DNA of 64,000 nt from Cristatella mucedo. Its lineage: Eukaryota; Bryozoa; Phylactolaemata; Cristatellidae. The stretch spans positions 2,425,001 to 2,489,000 of the forward strand of contig WPIO01000050.1 of NCBI GenBank assembly GCA_009760855.2, in the 5' to 3' direction. The translations under genes and the position numbers were made by a program. The notes under the pieces were generated by a model that saw nothing but the letters and a program-made list of their open reading frames with translations, was not told the DNA's origin and searched no databases. Shown in pieces: positions 44,701-57,280 of this stretch; position 1 is the first letter of the stretch; every line of letters begins with the position of its first letter.

Positions 44701-45702
44701 CAGTTTGAAATCCATTATTTCGTTCATATTTTGCAAAGATGCGATGGCTATTTCAGCTTCGGTTTTGATTTATAAGTAAAATGAAAGCACAGTCTGTCAT
44801 GAGATAGCACCTTGAAACCTATTGAGCGCATGCAGGAAGCTACAAAGTTTACATCAGCCAGAATTTGTAAATTATTCAAAACAATTTTCTACTTAACCCT
44901 TCGACAGCATGAATTCAAAAATCTTGGAGATCGTATACAAATCGACATTTTAATCAACTCCTAGGTCGTACAAGATATGCCAGCTGTTGATATCTCATTA
45001 TCTCTGTAACCATTCGGCTGCAGAGGTAATTCACTTTTGCAGCGTTCTGACGAGCACTTTTAAATGCAATACCATCCTTCTTCCTGTTAGGAAACCAAGT
45101 GTGAGCATAAAGGTGTCAAACTTACCTCTTTCAAATCCTCGTTATTACATCAAGATTTATTTGTTGTGATTAATAATTTAGCAAACGATTAGTAAACGAA
45201 GGTGCTCTTCGTTCTGGACCGAGACTTTTGCCTTCGAGACCTTGAGACAGAGTCAATATTAGCCCATCAACATATTATTAAGTACTGCGAAAAGAAGCAA
45301 CTTTGCTGTCGCACCTTTAAAGAACACAGATTACGATGAGTAAACTCGAGTATGGCAAGGCGAAAGGAAATCAGCAACGTGGAGCAGGTCGCCGTGATTA
45401 GTCTCTGCTGCCGATACAAAGTAGAGCCATTCTTGTAGAGATGGTCTCCAAGACCATGATTGAAACTCTATGTAGCAATCGTACCACTGCATGCATTATT
45501 CACTGATATCGAAGCTCGGCCTGTGTGGTCATTCCAGCTCTAAAACAGTCAGCTCAAGACTTCTAGATGCTTCCGTGGTAGGTTCCGTGTGGGTAGTGGG
45601 AATTCTTTCTTTTAGTAGCTTCAAAAATTGATTGTGAGAGGATATTTTGCATAATTGAATCTAAGAAAATCTTGCTATCTCTTAGTCCTGTTGTAATTGT
45701 AG
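44701..45702. other. Intron DNA before D2, conserved with copy 1
   Basis: It aligns with 10857-11309 and 11613-12018. It lacks LINEs B3 and A2. No gene. Confidence 0.5.
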
Positions 45703-45900
45703 GCTTGTTGAGGATTTGAGAGATACTTTAGGCGTCAACTCATGGAGTGAGGCGGAAACTATATTGAGAGACATCGCCAGCAGTTTCGGAGACGTCAGCA
45801 TTCACAATGCTGGATCGGCTTTTAGTAATGACTTCACCCTCGACGTAAACCAACTTGCAGCTGCTGGCACGACTTGCTCGTCGGTGTCCAAGGACGACAG
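45703..45900 (+). CDS. Exon D2: C-terminal EAE module, gene copy 2
   Basis: After GTAATTGTAG the exon runs 198 nt to GACAG before a GTACGG donor; phase 2 at both ends, so it continues C2 in frame. Key residues: L-V-E-D-L-R-D, G-V-N-S-W-S-E-A-E-T-I-L-R-D-I-A, H-N-A-G-S-A-F-S, and D-D-R at the end. The GV-x-S-W-x-E-A-E core is also in D3. The N-terminal third looks like an amphipathic helix pair, possibly a protein-interaction module. If the donor is skipped the frame ends at TAA 45920-45922; if used it continues in phase with R2 at 57281. Confidence 0.72.
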
Positions 45901-47350
45901 GTACGGTCTAATGCAAGTATAAGCAACTTAAAATGCACGTGTTCTTTAAAGCAATCGGTCGATTGCTTTTATTTGTTTTTTTCTGCTCATGCACTGATTT
46001 AACTGAGCCTGCTTCTTGTGGACGTTACCACCAATCATTTGGAAACGCTTTCTATACGGCATCTGTAAGGTGCTTAGAACGAGATTCAGTTCTCTGTAGG
46101 TATTATAAAAATGAATTATTTTTATAAATTTATTATTTTTATATCTCCAACATAATTTGCTAATTTTACGTTGTTTTCATGTGTTATACTTAGCCCACAT
46201 TTAGATGAATTTTTTAGGATCTACAGATGTCTTAGTTCACCTGTCGATTCACAGTCAGTCCAGATTTTTTGCATGCCTTCTCTTGTGATTTCTAGACACA
46301 ATGTTACATACGTGGTAAATGTAACGGCCTCCTGAGCGACGTTTGCTAAAGGTAAAAAATCAGAGATGGAAACTCGTTACGGTTAACGAATAGTGCCGTG
46401 CTGTATTATTATACAAATAATGGCAGGACGATAGCATGGTTGAATAGCCAGGGCAAAGAAAATAATTTCTTTTGGACAGTTTTGATATCAATAGTCATGC
46501 TGCTTCAGGATTCTTAAAGATTTTGTATTTGGAGAAAAAACACTTTAGCATGAACAAGTTTTGCCCGATAAAATACGTCAAATGAACGTAAGTTGATAAG
46601 AGAAGATTAGGACACAGTTGGTCAGAATGTTTGATTAATTCTCTGACCTGATATCGAGTAGCTTCATGCACATACCCAAAACGAAAAAATGAAACAGTCA
46701 ATGTGATGAATTCGGGGCTGCAAGCGTCTGAATAAATCTAAAAAGTGACATAGGGACCCAAAACAAGATATTGGAAAGAACAATTTCAGGGGAATGCAGG
46801 ACGGTTAAATTTGAGGGAGGATGGTGTGACAATAGCCACTCACCCTCTAGCTTTATTTCCCTGGTGATAGGGATAACGGTAAGGCCTTTCAGGATTTTAT
46901 TCTGAATGATCAGGTGGTAGACGATTTTAGCAATGTCCCAGTCAAGGGAAACAGTTCAAGATTGTCTGTGACAGGAACATTAGTATGATTAGGGGTTTAT
47001 CGCCAATTGACTGACACTTTCATAAATAAAGCTTAAGATGAGTCGCCATTGTCAAACAGGAGTGTTAACTGCTGAGGTGGAGTGATTTGCAGCAGCTGAT
47101 CTGGAAGGCGAGCTAACTCAGTGGATCCCTGCAATGCTGTAAACATCAAACAAGCAAAGCTTGTCCCAGATACAAGTTTCAGAAGGATTTGGTTTGGAAA
47201 TACCCAATTCCTGGAGTCTGGCGACACCAACATCATCTATGAATAGACTTAAAAGATGATAGTGCGATGATAAGAGACAGGTATGACCATACCTAACAGG
47301 CAAACTATTGACACTCGGCGAAGGTAAATTTGTAGATGGCATTGCCGTCT
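45901..47350. other. Intron DNA after D2
   Basis: A worn LINE A tail (46025-46110) and blocks at 46390-46445 and 46755-46930 match copy 1. The minus-strand frames 47033-47236 and 47118-47342 overlap and show no domain I know; I could not find their counterpart in copy 1. Confidence 0.4.
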
Positions 47351-48278
47351 AAACCATAGTAAACGGGATAGCCCAAAAATGTCTCAATTGTATCAATTTC
47401 CAAAGCAATACTTATAAGAGCTTTGGTTTTTGAAAGATAATTCTATAACAGACGAGAAACGCTAGTAGCTATTGGCTTCGGGAAGTAATTATCAATTCTG
47501 TTTTTTTCTAGCAGCTGCTGGAGGCACTTGTTAGTAAGTTTATTGCATTAAATATTTTAAAAGTCATTGCAAGTAAGTCATTTAAATTCTCTTAAAGTTT
47601 CCCCATCATTTTGGCCCTTAGGTTTTTATGTACAGTTGCTTGAAGCAGAAAAGAAACGAATCAAAGGCTACGATTATTAAGCGAAGCCTTTATCATGTAG
47701 CAGCTTGGTGAATAGTCATACATGTTTTTTCTGCCTGAATACGGAAATATATCAAATTTAAAGACAGAAAATCCTAAAATAATCACAAGGAATTAATCAT
47801 AAATGTAGGTGCTCTATAATTACAATAATTAAAGTACACAATACTGTGAATGCTATATATAAAGCTGTCTAAATTCATGATGAAGCACTCTGCTCACTTT
47901 ATTGTCTAAATTTGAATTAACTCAGAAGAACCGATCGACAATCAGCCATCTGCCGAGAGTCGATATGAGTAACCAACATTGCCCTTTCAAAACTTAACAG
48001 GTCCTCACTGAATGTTTGTTGTTAAACCTTTGATTACAACTCGATGTATTTTTTCTTTGTTGATCGTTAGCATGGGTTCCTTAAGGTCGTAGCTCAGCCT
48101 GTGTAAATAATTTGGCGTCGAGCAGTCCGTGGCATATTATGCAATACTTTGTTGCTAAAATCGTAATGTTTAGCTTCACGATCCTTGACTGCTTTGAAAA
48201 CTAAACATGTGAAATTGTTTTTGTTAATATGGATCATTGATTGCATTGCTGTTTCACCTGATTCTTTAAAAATTGTAG
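47351..48278. other. Unassigned AT-rich DNA before D3
   Basis: I looked for a C-type exon here and found none. The acceptor of D3 (TTCTTTAAAAATTGTAG) ends the stretch. Confidence 0.35.
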
Positions 48279-48465
48279 TTGCATTGAGGAATTGAGAGAT
48301 CAACTAGGCGTCAGCTCGTGGAACGAGGCAGAACAATTAATGTGGAGCGTCGTCAAAAGCCTTCGAGAAGAAACTGACCTCGAAGCTACAGAATTGACTT
48401 CTAGCGTCTGTGTGCCCTCAGTTGTAGCCGGTGGCGAGATGCATTCGAATATGGCACAGTTTTAA
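48279..48465 (+). CDS. Exon D3: third copy of the EAE module with its own stop
   Basis: The acceptor AATTGTAG and entry phase 2 are the same as in D1 and D2. The start is C-I-E-E-L-R-D-Q-L-G-V-S-S-W-N-E-A-E-Q, closest to D2 in the core motif. After about 30 codons similarity ends, the GACAG|GTACGG donor is absent and the frame stops at TAA 48463-48465. It could serve as an alternative last exon of the copy-2 gene, in place of D2, or be a degenerate duplicate. Confidence 0.55.
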
Positions 48466-49012
48466 GTCGCTAAGTAAAGTCAAATTCAAGCATACGGATT
48501 TTTGTTCATAGCTTATGGTTATTATCTTTAGCTAGGGCTATTAGACTAACTTGGGTTACTTTCTGTAATAACACTCCTCGCTTTATCAGACGCTGCAGCT
48601 CATGAGAGCAAAACTTCGCTTGCAGTCTCTCATGAGAGCACTGAATTGGGTAGACACGGTTGCTCATTTTCCTTTGCTGGAATTCAGCTGAAGAGGCGTT
48701 TTACCTCTACCAATACGAAAATAAGTATGAAACGCTGTACCTAAATAAGTTTGTTTGTTGATATAACTATCGTGAAAGTTGAGTAAAAGATGAACGACTT
48801 TCCTACAGTAACGGTTCTTGTGGCAGTTCGGCATGTCATTCTTAGTTGCCATGGCAGCATTAATAAAGAGTGGAGGTTGGTGTGTAGCTATTCAAGCCTG
48901 GCAGCTGGTCTAATTGTCGATGTTGATCTTGCTACATGGTTATGATTTAGTTAGAGTGAAGATGAAACAAATTAGTGTTAAATATTGCCAGGGTGCGAGT
49001 ACTAGGAATTGA
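48466..49012. other. Unassigned DNA after D3
   Basis: No feature recognised. Confidence 0.3.
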
Positions 49013-49047
49013 AAGAGAGAGACAGAGAGAGAGAGAGACAGCGAGAG

Positions 49048-49143
<96 letters not shown>

Positions 49144-49156
49144 GGACAGACAGAGT
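49013..49156. repeat. Compound microsatellite (GA)n then (GACA)n
   Basis: GA repeats (49013-49106, a few CA/GC interruptions) pass into about twelve GACA units (49106-49155). The Arg-Glu and Thr-Asp-Arg-Gln frame across it is an artefact. Confidence 0.96.
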
Positions 49157-50689
49157 GAGAGATTGGAATAATTTATTTATAAACCACTAACAGTAAATGA
49201 AAGTCCTGTAAACGGTTTTGCCATGCAGCCAGAGTCTGTGCGAATTAATCAAATTACTGCGAAGGCTCATCACACAACTTTAGAATACTTGTTATAGTAA
49301 TTGTTCCGATGATTCATTCCAGCAATAAAGTAAATTATGACAACTTTATGGATAGCCTGAGATGTTTGGAACGGGCAACGAACGTTTCCTACTTCACGCG
49401 TGCGTGTGAAACATGTACGTTCAAGCAGTTTGTAGGTAGTCTACAGCATGGACATCTATGAGGAATTTTCCCAAGCTTTCGTTCATTTGTAATTAGGGAA
49501 ACAACATCTCACTGTGGGGGCACCAGTCGGCAGGAAAACGCTCGCCAGTTTTCATACTGCTCATGTATTTAAGCAGTTTCATTTATGCAGTTGTGTTATT
49601 ATTTATATGATAGCAATGTAATAATGCAGTTTTGGTGACAAAAATAATCGTAATTTTTAATAGAAATTCAGGCGCAGAGTCCTTACCATGTTATCTTAGA
49701 CGAAGTGTTTTGGTTTCACTTATTCATATTACCTAATCTTCTTTGATATTCCAAAAAAGTAAATGGAAGGGATTTAACGGAATTGGCTTGAGTTTACTTA
49801 CAAGGTTAGAGGAAAAAGTTTCAAAAGCAATTTTTCAAAAGTTTTACAGTTTCAATCTTACCAGATATTTTGTACAATTCTATCCTCAAGAAATAAAGAA
49901 AACGTAAGTAAAAATTATATTTATTAATTGGAATTTCAGTTAGCCAAAACTTTTAACGGGAGTGTGAGTATCCATTTGTACTAATATTGAGATAAACCGT
50001 TTTCTGGTTTACAATATATCGTTAAAGTATCAGCATGGTAACGTAGCGGTAGAAAAAAGGTGTAAGATATGCAAACCCACATCATTTTTACATAAACACA
50101 TCACGTAGAAACCTGAATCAAATATTCTTTACAGCTTTATCGATCGGTAAAATATTTAATGCTAGCTGCCAAGGACCTCCAGATAGCACACCCCGACGAC
50201 AGAAACATCTCTTCCTATTGGAAAAACGCGTTCGTCAGGGGGTCTTCGAACAGTGCGTTCTCACAGTTTCACTAATATATTCAGGTAATACGTTTTAGAA
50301 TCTATCCAATTTTTCGTGGAGCTCTCGACCTAAGCTTTCTTTTGTGCGTGAGAGTTGCAGTTTATTGTTGATAAAAAGGCTACAATAGAATCACTAATTC
50401 GCTCCCAAAGAAATCAGACTGATTGCTCAGTATTTATAATTACGAAATTAATCATGATTGCAATATTTACCTTTGGGTGAATTGAACATTCTTATGAAAT
50501 GCCGAATATAGCCGAAAACGCTTCGCCACAACTAGTATTTAGTTGTAGATATTCTTTGCTTGTTGTAGCTTTTGGGAAATTGTCCAAGTGGCTTTGCAAA
50601 AAAGCCAAAGAGGTTTTCGCCAGTGGAATGCTGTGGTTTCAGCAAAGTGGATAACAAAAATAAAAATAACAGATGGTTTATCTAGCACT
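49157..50689. other. Unassigned AT-rich DNA
   Basis: No gene, repeat or match to copy 1 recognised. Confidence 0.3.
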
Positions 50690-51715
50690 ATATGAAAACT
50701 CAATCTCTCTTTTGGAGTTTAGAACTCATCGCTCATCAAGGCATGGTTGCCATAGTTTCTAAAATGAATGGTGATAAAACAAGCGTCTCAATTAAAGAAA
50801 AAACAAGCAAGATTCAAATATTGAAAAGGCTAACACTCATAATCAACTTTGCCAGCATATCTCCGGTTGAATCTGCATACAATCTAGGTGTCGGGTTTCA
50901 AAGTGACCTTCTTTTAGACGACCAAGTGAGCTCCACTATCCAGTCTCCTTACTTTCAGCTACGTAACATTGCTAAAATTTGGGCTTGTTTAGAAAGGGAT
51001 ACCAGATCTAATTTGATCCCTGCATTCGTGACATTCCGCCTTCACTTCTGTAATCACTGCTTGCTGGTATCGCTCGGTGCATTCAGACACCGGCATCTAA
51101 TGCAAAACTCTGCAAGTTTGCTTGTCCATCATAAGCATCGAAGCCGCCACAACACACCACTTCTCGCCGATCTGCACTGGCTTTTGGGAAAGTAAAACAT
51201 CCATTTCAAGGTTTTTTCAATAACGTTTAGGTTTTTTGTTCTTTGGCTCATGCACACCTATCATATCAAATCCGTCAACACGCTAAGCATCGTGCCACCT
51301 GCTTTACTGAATCTAAGTGTTTACGCATACCTCGTATAAATCTCAAATTCTTTGGAGCTCTTGCCTTCAGTTCTTATCCTCCCAAATCCTGGATCTCAAC
51401 CCGACTTGGCTGACGACATATCCTGACTTATACGTATATAAAAAGAAACTTAAGACTGACATAATTTCCACAACATTTAGTAGAAAACTGGGATTCATCC
51501 TTGATGTGCTTAGGCATACTGATACCGTGCGTGCTCCCACTAACCACACTTGCATTTTCACCCTGGGAACGTCACTTCTAACCATTATTTTCTTAATGTT
51601 AATTGAGTATTCTTCCACTAACCTTTCTATGATGCTTCCCATGCAAAAAGTGTTGAGAGCCTAGAACGAGATTAAGCTCTCCGAGGGCACTAAAATGAGT
51701 CTTATTTTTGTTATT
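50690..51715 (+). mobile_element. LINE family A truncated copy (A13)
   Basis: The frame 50692-51195 includes N-L-G-V-G-F-Q-S-D-L-L-L-D-D, Q-L-R-N-I-A-K-I-W-A-C-L and T-P-L-L-A-D-L-H-W-L. After a frameshift, 51317-51664 covers the end of the coding region and the 3' UTR. The worn hairpin is at about 51655-51695. Not functional. Confidence 0.82.
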
Positions 51716-52579
51716 AGTATAAATGAGCTAGAAAGTTATTGTGCAATAAACGGTATTGAACAGGTATAGGAAGAAAGTATCGTGATTTCACAAGCATGTG
51801 TATTTATACGTGGACAGTTATCACTGTCAGTCAATCAGACTTCTGGCTAGCAGCATGCACTGAATCAACTCCCTCTGCGTGCTCTGTTCATATCTCACTT
51901 GTATATGGCCCCGTTTTTCCATAAGTGATACATCATGCACATTATGCTAGCAATCCGCCTATGCCAATTTTTTCCCGGTTGCTAGTGTCAGCAGGTGCTG
52001 ATTTAAACTGAGAAGAAAAAAAGTACAGTAGGAGGAAATATTTGATTTGCGTTTTTGGGGCTTTTGATTCAATGTCGTCTGAACTAATTTTTATTATAGA
52101 TCAGTCACACCATAGCACGGCAAATTAGGTGTATCTAAGTTAAGGTCGCTGAGTCCTAGAGTGAATGGCTTCACTCAGTAAGCTACTTGGATTCACGAGA
52201 AAAGTCCTAGGATGCGAGCTACGAATAATGCATATCCGATGAAAGTTATCTATGCATTAAAGTTAGTCTTTAAATGACCGTATATGCTGCGAAGAGGAAT
52301 GAAGCCCAGCATTTCTCGGGGCGATAGTTTTAATGAGTTTTACTTAAATTGGTTTAAATGAGTTCCACTCGAGGCTTTAGGAGCATATGAGCCGAAGGCA
52401 AGAGCTCTAAAGGAAAACTCATTGAAGGCAAGTTCGTGAATCAACTCGATATTTCTTTGGCAGTGAGATTCCTCTCCTTAGAAGCATCTAAACGACGCAT
52501 CTAGTGTTTTTAAATGTCTGAGTATTATGAAACAGCAAGCAAAGGTCCGAGCGGCTTTGCACGGCCGTAATTGCAAAAT

Positions 52580-52705
52580 ATGCGAGTTCAGTTAATGCAA
52601 TCTGTCTCAGTTATTCAGCTAGGTTTTTATTAGCCTCGGCTTGGCTACTTTATGCTCCACTGACCTATTGCACGGGTTTAGCCTCCTCATGCTAAGGCAG
52701 CAAGA
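52580..52705. repeat. Dispersed repeat Q, first copy
   Basis: ATGCAATCTGTCTCAGTTATTCAGCTAGG...CGGCTTGGCTACTT and TTTAGCCTCCTCATGCT match 54205-54330 in the same orientation. Class unknown. Confidence 0.5.
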
Positions 52706-53919
52706 TAGAATCATAAGTATGCTTACTCTCACACTAGTACGTCTTTGAGAGAATTAAGGAATTCGAATGCTAAATCCAGGTTCAGAAATACCCTGTAAGC
52801 GATGCGTACATAGAAAATTGGGTATTCCTGTAACTAGACTTATATAAAACTCCTTCAGACTAGTAGGCTCGAGTAAGATAAAGGCAAAGATTTTCATTCG
52901 TATTCCCATATTTCTTTCAAAGCACTAGTGATTATGCACATGTCCTGACAGCTGAACCGAGAGGTAGGAAAAAAAGTGTCACCTACTCGTGTCATCTCGA
53001 TGAAGAATTAAACTATTACGAATTTTAGCCATCGAAGATCGTTAAAACTAGTGAGTCTAGCAAAGTGGCTCAAATATTAAATCTCGCCGAGACGGAAGTC
53101 TGAAAAAGAGTTAACTAAGCCAGTCCTTAGAACAGTGCAGTGTAATGTGCACTCATGCATCTGCAAAAATCATGCAGACAGATAGGTTACTATCAAATTG
53201 CTCTGTGCATAGAAGGCGATATACTTGACATTCTTCTGCTGCTACCATGACCACAGATCCATATGATTTGGAATGCACGGAATCTGAATGAATAGATTTT
53301 ATCCTAATAATACGCCGAGAAGACATTCATTTTAGCTTTGGCATATGACTAGTAGTGGTGACCGTAGATGGCAATAATTGACGGATGGATACCACGAATA
53401 AGCCACATGGTTACGTGCAGGTAAAGCTTTAATTCAAGCCTGATGTGTAAGACACATCAAGAAAAAAGTTAGTTTTTAGGCAACGATAGAGTCAGCCTCA
53501 ATAGAAAAAACCATACATGACTCCGTTGCTTATACTCTCAAGTTTCTCTAAAGGTATACCTTAGTGTAACTTGGTAAGCAATTTACGATTGGAAAGGCTT
53601 CAATATATTGGTGATTGGTAACATGCAAGTGATGGTGAACTTTATAGGATAACTCGGATGAAATCTCCACGACCTTAGTTTTTACACCGAAAGTCGTTTT
53701 GTAAAGACGATACCTGGAAATTTAGATTGTTCAACCGTCTATGATATAAGCTAGTCATGGACTTGGAACAGTAGTTCCTAAGGTGAGCGAAAGTTGGTAC
53801 CTCCACTGAATCAGTGGACAATAATATTGGTGCAAGCATGTTTCAACCAGGTGAATTTAAAATATTATGTACTTTTTTCTGTGACCAGGCCCTTTCTCTG
53901 GGCTAACATTCGGCAGCTA

Positions 53920-54005
53920 TCCCGCGATGCAAATTTTGGTTGGCATGACTCGAACTCGTGACCTACGAATGAAAGTGCAAGTGCCTCACCAGAGGCTGAG
54001 ACACG
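53920..54005 (-). mobile_element. tRNA-derived SINE fragment
   Basis: The minus strand reads GTGTCTCAGCCTCTGGTGAGGCACTTGCAC...TAGGTCACGAGTTCGAGTCATGCC. This has the order A box, about 35 bases, B box (GAGTTCGAGTC) expected of a tRNA-derived promoter, followed by a body shared with 25186-25260. Confidence 0.6.
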
Positions 54006-54194
54006 TGAGCGTGGTCACAGCATACCCAAAGACAAGCAGTTTGCGTGGAATTGTTGTCTTTAAATGGGGATTTAAGTTTGGTTGCGAAACTTCATAATCT
54101 TAACGCTTAAAAATAGCTCAACTAATCATTTCAAAAGTCACAGCATTGGGAAACAACAAGTCGGAGCTCCAAGCGGGATAGTAAAGTGATAACT

Positions 54195-54335
54195 AGAAAA
54201 GATGTGAGTGCCCCTGATGCAATCAGCCTCAGCTATTCAACCAGGTATTAATTCTGCGTCGGCTCGGCTGATTTGTACTCGGCTGACCTACTGAGCGGGT
54301 TTTAGCCTCCTCACGCTCCCAGGTTCTATATGGAT
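54195..54335. repeat. Dispersed repeat Q, second copy
   Basis: ATGCAATCAGCCTCAGCTATTCAACCAGG...CGGCTCGGCTGATTT and TTTTAGCCTCCTCACGCT pair with the copy at 52580. Confidence 0.5.
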
Positions 54336-54414
54336 ATTTAATGAGAATGGTCATTCACTGTGCATGCTGGCAGGTACGTATCTTCATACATAACTCTACA
54401 GAAATAAGCCTACC

Positions 54415-54535
54415 AAAAAGTTTATTTTAATAGCACTATTCAAACTTAAGCATCTTTTGGTAGTCATTTGGTAGCCAACTTACTTCATCTCAGCCACTAA
54501 ATGGAATTTGAGAAGTATAGCAAAGACGCGACGGC
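54415..54535 (-). mobile_element. LINE family B scrap (B10)
   Basis: AGCATCTTTTGGTAGTCATTTGGTAGCCAACTTACTTCATCTCAGCC resembles GGCTTTCGGTACGCATTCGGTAGCCAACAGACTTCGTCTCGCG in B7. Confidence 0.6.
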
Positions 54536-54999
54536 CGTCGCTTCCATATTCGGATGTGGCTGATAATAAATTCTACCATGATACATTCCGACGAAGACAC
54601 TAAATGAATGACGTAAATGAATTGAATGTGTGAGCAATAAATAAATCGAAAAAAGAACTATATCAGAACTAGTAATTCAGATTTTAATAAGATCCCCAGT
54701 TAGTATTTTTTGCATGCAGTTCCTGATAGCTGTAGTAATTTTCCTGGTTTGTACTCTCAGTTTTGCCGATGTGATTGCTATTCAAAATCTAGTATGTAAC
54801 TTTTATGGAGGTGGCTCTCTTAACTGCGTGCATGTATCAGTGAAATTTGCCCATGGAACTCATGCAAATGTTTTGAATTAAATGATTTTAAAACCAACCG
54901 AGCAGTTATGGGCAAACCGAATTCCATTAAGAACTGGAAAGGTTACATGGCACACTAGGCTCTCAAAGTATGCCTGCTGCTAAATCCTAACAAAGTCTA
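54536..54999. other. Unassigned DNA
   Basis: Nothing recognised. Confidence 0.3.
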
Positions 55000-55515
55000 G
55001 ATGCTTCTTTCCAAAGTGACCTTTCATTAGACGACCTTTTCAGGCACACAGTCACGTCTGCTTCCTTTCAGCTATGCAAGCTTGGTGAAATTCGATCTCG
55101 CTTAGACAAAGATACCACAATTTAGTTCGTACGGGCATTTGTGACATCCCATCATGATTTCTGTAACCTACAGCTTGCTGGTCGCTCGGACTGTGCAATC
55201 AGGCACTTACACCTTATAAAAAAGCTTGGAGCTAGGTTTGTTTGTCATGAGAATCGAAGTTGCCACATCACACCACTTCTCTCCGACCTGCTCTGGCTCC
55301 CAGTCAAGCAGCCCATGGACTTCAAGGTTGTCATTCTCTTTAGGTTCCTTCATGTTATGTCTACAGTCTAGCAATCTGATCTACTCCCATATCAGGCTAA
55401 GCGTCATATCACCAATCTTTCGGAATCTAATACTTTACCCGAATCACTTGCGAACCTCGAATTTATTGAAGACAGTGCATTTAATTCACATACCCTTAAA
55501 GTCATGAACTCACTT
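55000..55515 (+). mobile_element. LINE family A fragment, left arm of an inverted pair
   Basis: The sequence runs from TTCTTTCCAAAGTGACCTTTCATTAGACGACC to CATGAACTCACTTCCG, including H-I-T-P-L-L-S-D-L-L-W-L-P-V-K-Q (frame 55141-55371). It is frameshifted. Confidence 0.8.
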
Positions 55516-56335
55516 CCGTTGGTTGACCGATAGCCAATACAGGTGGGCCAGAAGTGGTGCGACGTGATCACTGCTAAGCTCACGACAAACTAGCCTAGCT
55601 GCAAGTAAAGATGGGATGTCAAAGATCCATTAACCAATTTGGATGCAGTAGGGCTCTCAGAAAAAGTTCAAATTTTACCAACGTTATGTAGATTAAAATA
55701 CGAAGACTTGACTGTGGTGCTGATGAAGTCGTCTAGTGAAATGTAGATTTAAAAAATACATCTAAATTTTGAGCAGAATTAAGTGGAAATAGCCTGGCAG
55801 AATCAACTTTTAGCGTCAACTTGTCTAATTTCTGAATCACACTTGGTTTGCTCATAGCTAGTAAAATAGTTTTACTACCAGTCAATTTGAGAAATTTTGC
55901 TACCATCAAAATGTGGAAGTTATCAATACATGCTGCAGGGAAGTTGAAAGAATTCGACGTGCTGGAGAGCTAGTAGGGCTAAAAACATGTACTATTAGGA
56001 AGCATCTGCATAGAATTGAACGCCTATCTTGTGCTTGAAAATCAAATCGGGAAGGGGAGAGTGTGAATCGTGAGAATAATGGAACCAAGCACAAATCCCT
56101 GAAGCACCCCATATATCAGAGCTCCTTCAGATAGTTTGTATCCGTTCACAATTATACTCGGGATTTTCCCTCTGAGATAGGACCTCAACCATTGCAGTGG
56201 TTGTTATTGGGAGGAGCGTGTGGAGGAAATAAATTATATTGCAGGAGGGATATACAATTATCTTCCTGTAAACCCTTGTGATTGGTAAGCGGCTGAGATG
56301 TATCCACTGCCTTTCTAGTGGTTGTTTGAGGTACA
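55516..56335 (-). mobile_element. LINE family A fragment, right arm of an inverted pair
   Basis: On the minus strand it goes from the reverse-transcriptase end region (around 56100, a GGGGTGCTTCAGGG block corresponding to G-V-I-Q-G) down to CACTTCTGGCCCACCTGTATTGG at 55530. It overlaps the left arm in consensus over about 330 bases, so the two could pair. Confidence 0.75.
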
Positions 56336-57280
56336 CCCATTTCTATTGTGATTAAATAAAAATCTAGCTTTGACTGCTCGGTTTATTTTTTTCTAACTTG
56401 GACTATTTTAGGATAACATGAAAGAGAATTATTATTTTGCTAGAAATACTTTACTCCCTGCTTGTTGAGGCGATGTCAAATCTACTGACTGAGCAGGAAT
56501 TTTAAAACATTTCTTTGATGCAAATTAAGTTTCTCTTTATAGCTCTGCCATAGTCGAATTCGCATCTGCTAATTGTGAGCACGCCTACCCTTATTAATCC
56601 GGGGGACCTTTAAGAAATATTTGATAAAAATTAAGTGTAGTTTATCAGATCTTAATTATGCGCCTTATAGTACAGCCGATCTGACATTTACTAATATAAC
56701 TTTGGTCTGAATATTTCTCAAGGCTTGAAAAAGTTCCGACTGAATGGCAATAGTTTTCGTAGCCGGAAAGAAGTTACTTTTTTTAAGATGCAGGTGTTAA
56801 ATTTTCCATATCCAGCAATAAACCTCTTGTTTTTGATGGAGGTCTAGAACTGAAATTCACCCGTATTCCCTTGTAATTTTCTGCTGCAGCTAAGAACCTG
56901 ATTAAAAGGGCGTTTTTTATTCAAAAAACAGTGGAGCTAGAATTAGTGATAGGCTAAGAGCTTAAGAAAATTATGATTCGGAATAAAAATAGTTATTTCC
57001 TAAGCGATACATTAGGAACCATGGATCACTAAAATTTAATTCCAAGAAGGCCAAGTCAGGGTTCCAAGTCAAGGCTTATACTTGACACGTACGTACAAGC
57101 ACTATCATAGGAAGAAACATCAGGTAGCTGTGATCATCGCTCAATCAGGTCCAAAACCATGAGAATTTAGTCTATTTTCTTTGCAATGTAGAATCGTGTT
57201 TGAAAATAGGTACGTCGTTCAAGCCGAGATCCTCACTTGAACGGCATCATCACGTTTACTTCATTGCTAATATTTCACAG
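56336..57280. other. Intron DNA before R2, conserved with 19.48-20.43 kb
   Basis: The same blocks as listed for copy 1 occur here. The AACGTCGTTCAAGCCGAGATCC-type block at about 57210 is the best match between the two. Confidence 0.6.

Larger units (their letters stand above)
51716..54180. other. Unassigned DNA with scattered repeat scraps
   Basis: A duplication anchor lies at 51770-51880. A worn minus-strand LINE-like fragment may lie at 52320-52600 (TCCACTCGAGGCTTTAGGAGCATATGAGCCGAAGGC). No gene. Confidence 0.35.

Noticed and set aside
47033-47342. Minus-strand gene from two overlapping open frames
   Set aside because: Different frames overlap, no domain is recognised and no splice support was seen.
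48975-49190. Arg-Glu and Thr-Asp-Arg-Gln frame
   Set aside because: Artefact of the GA and GACA microsatellite.
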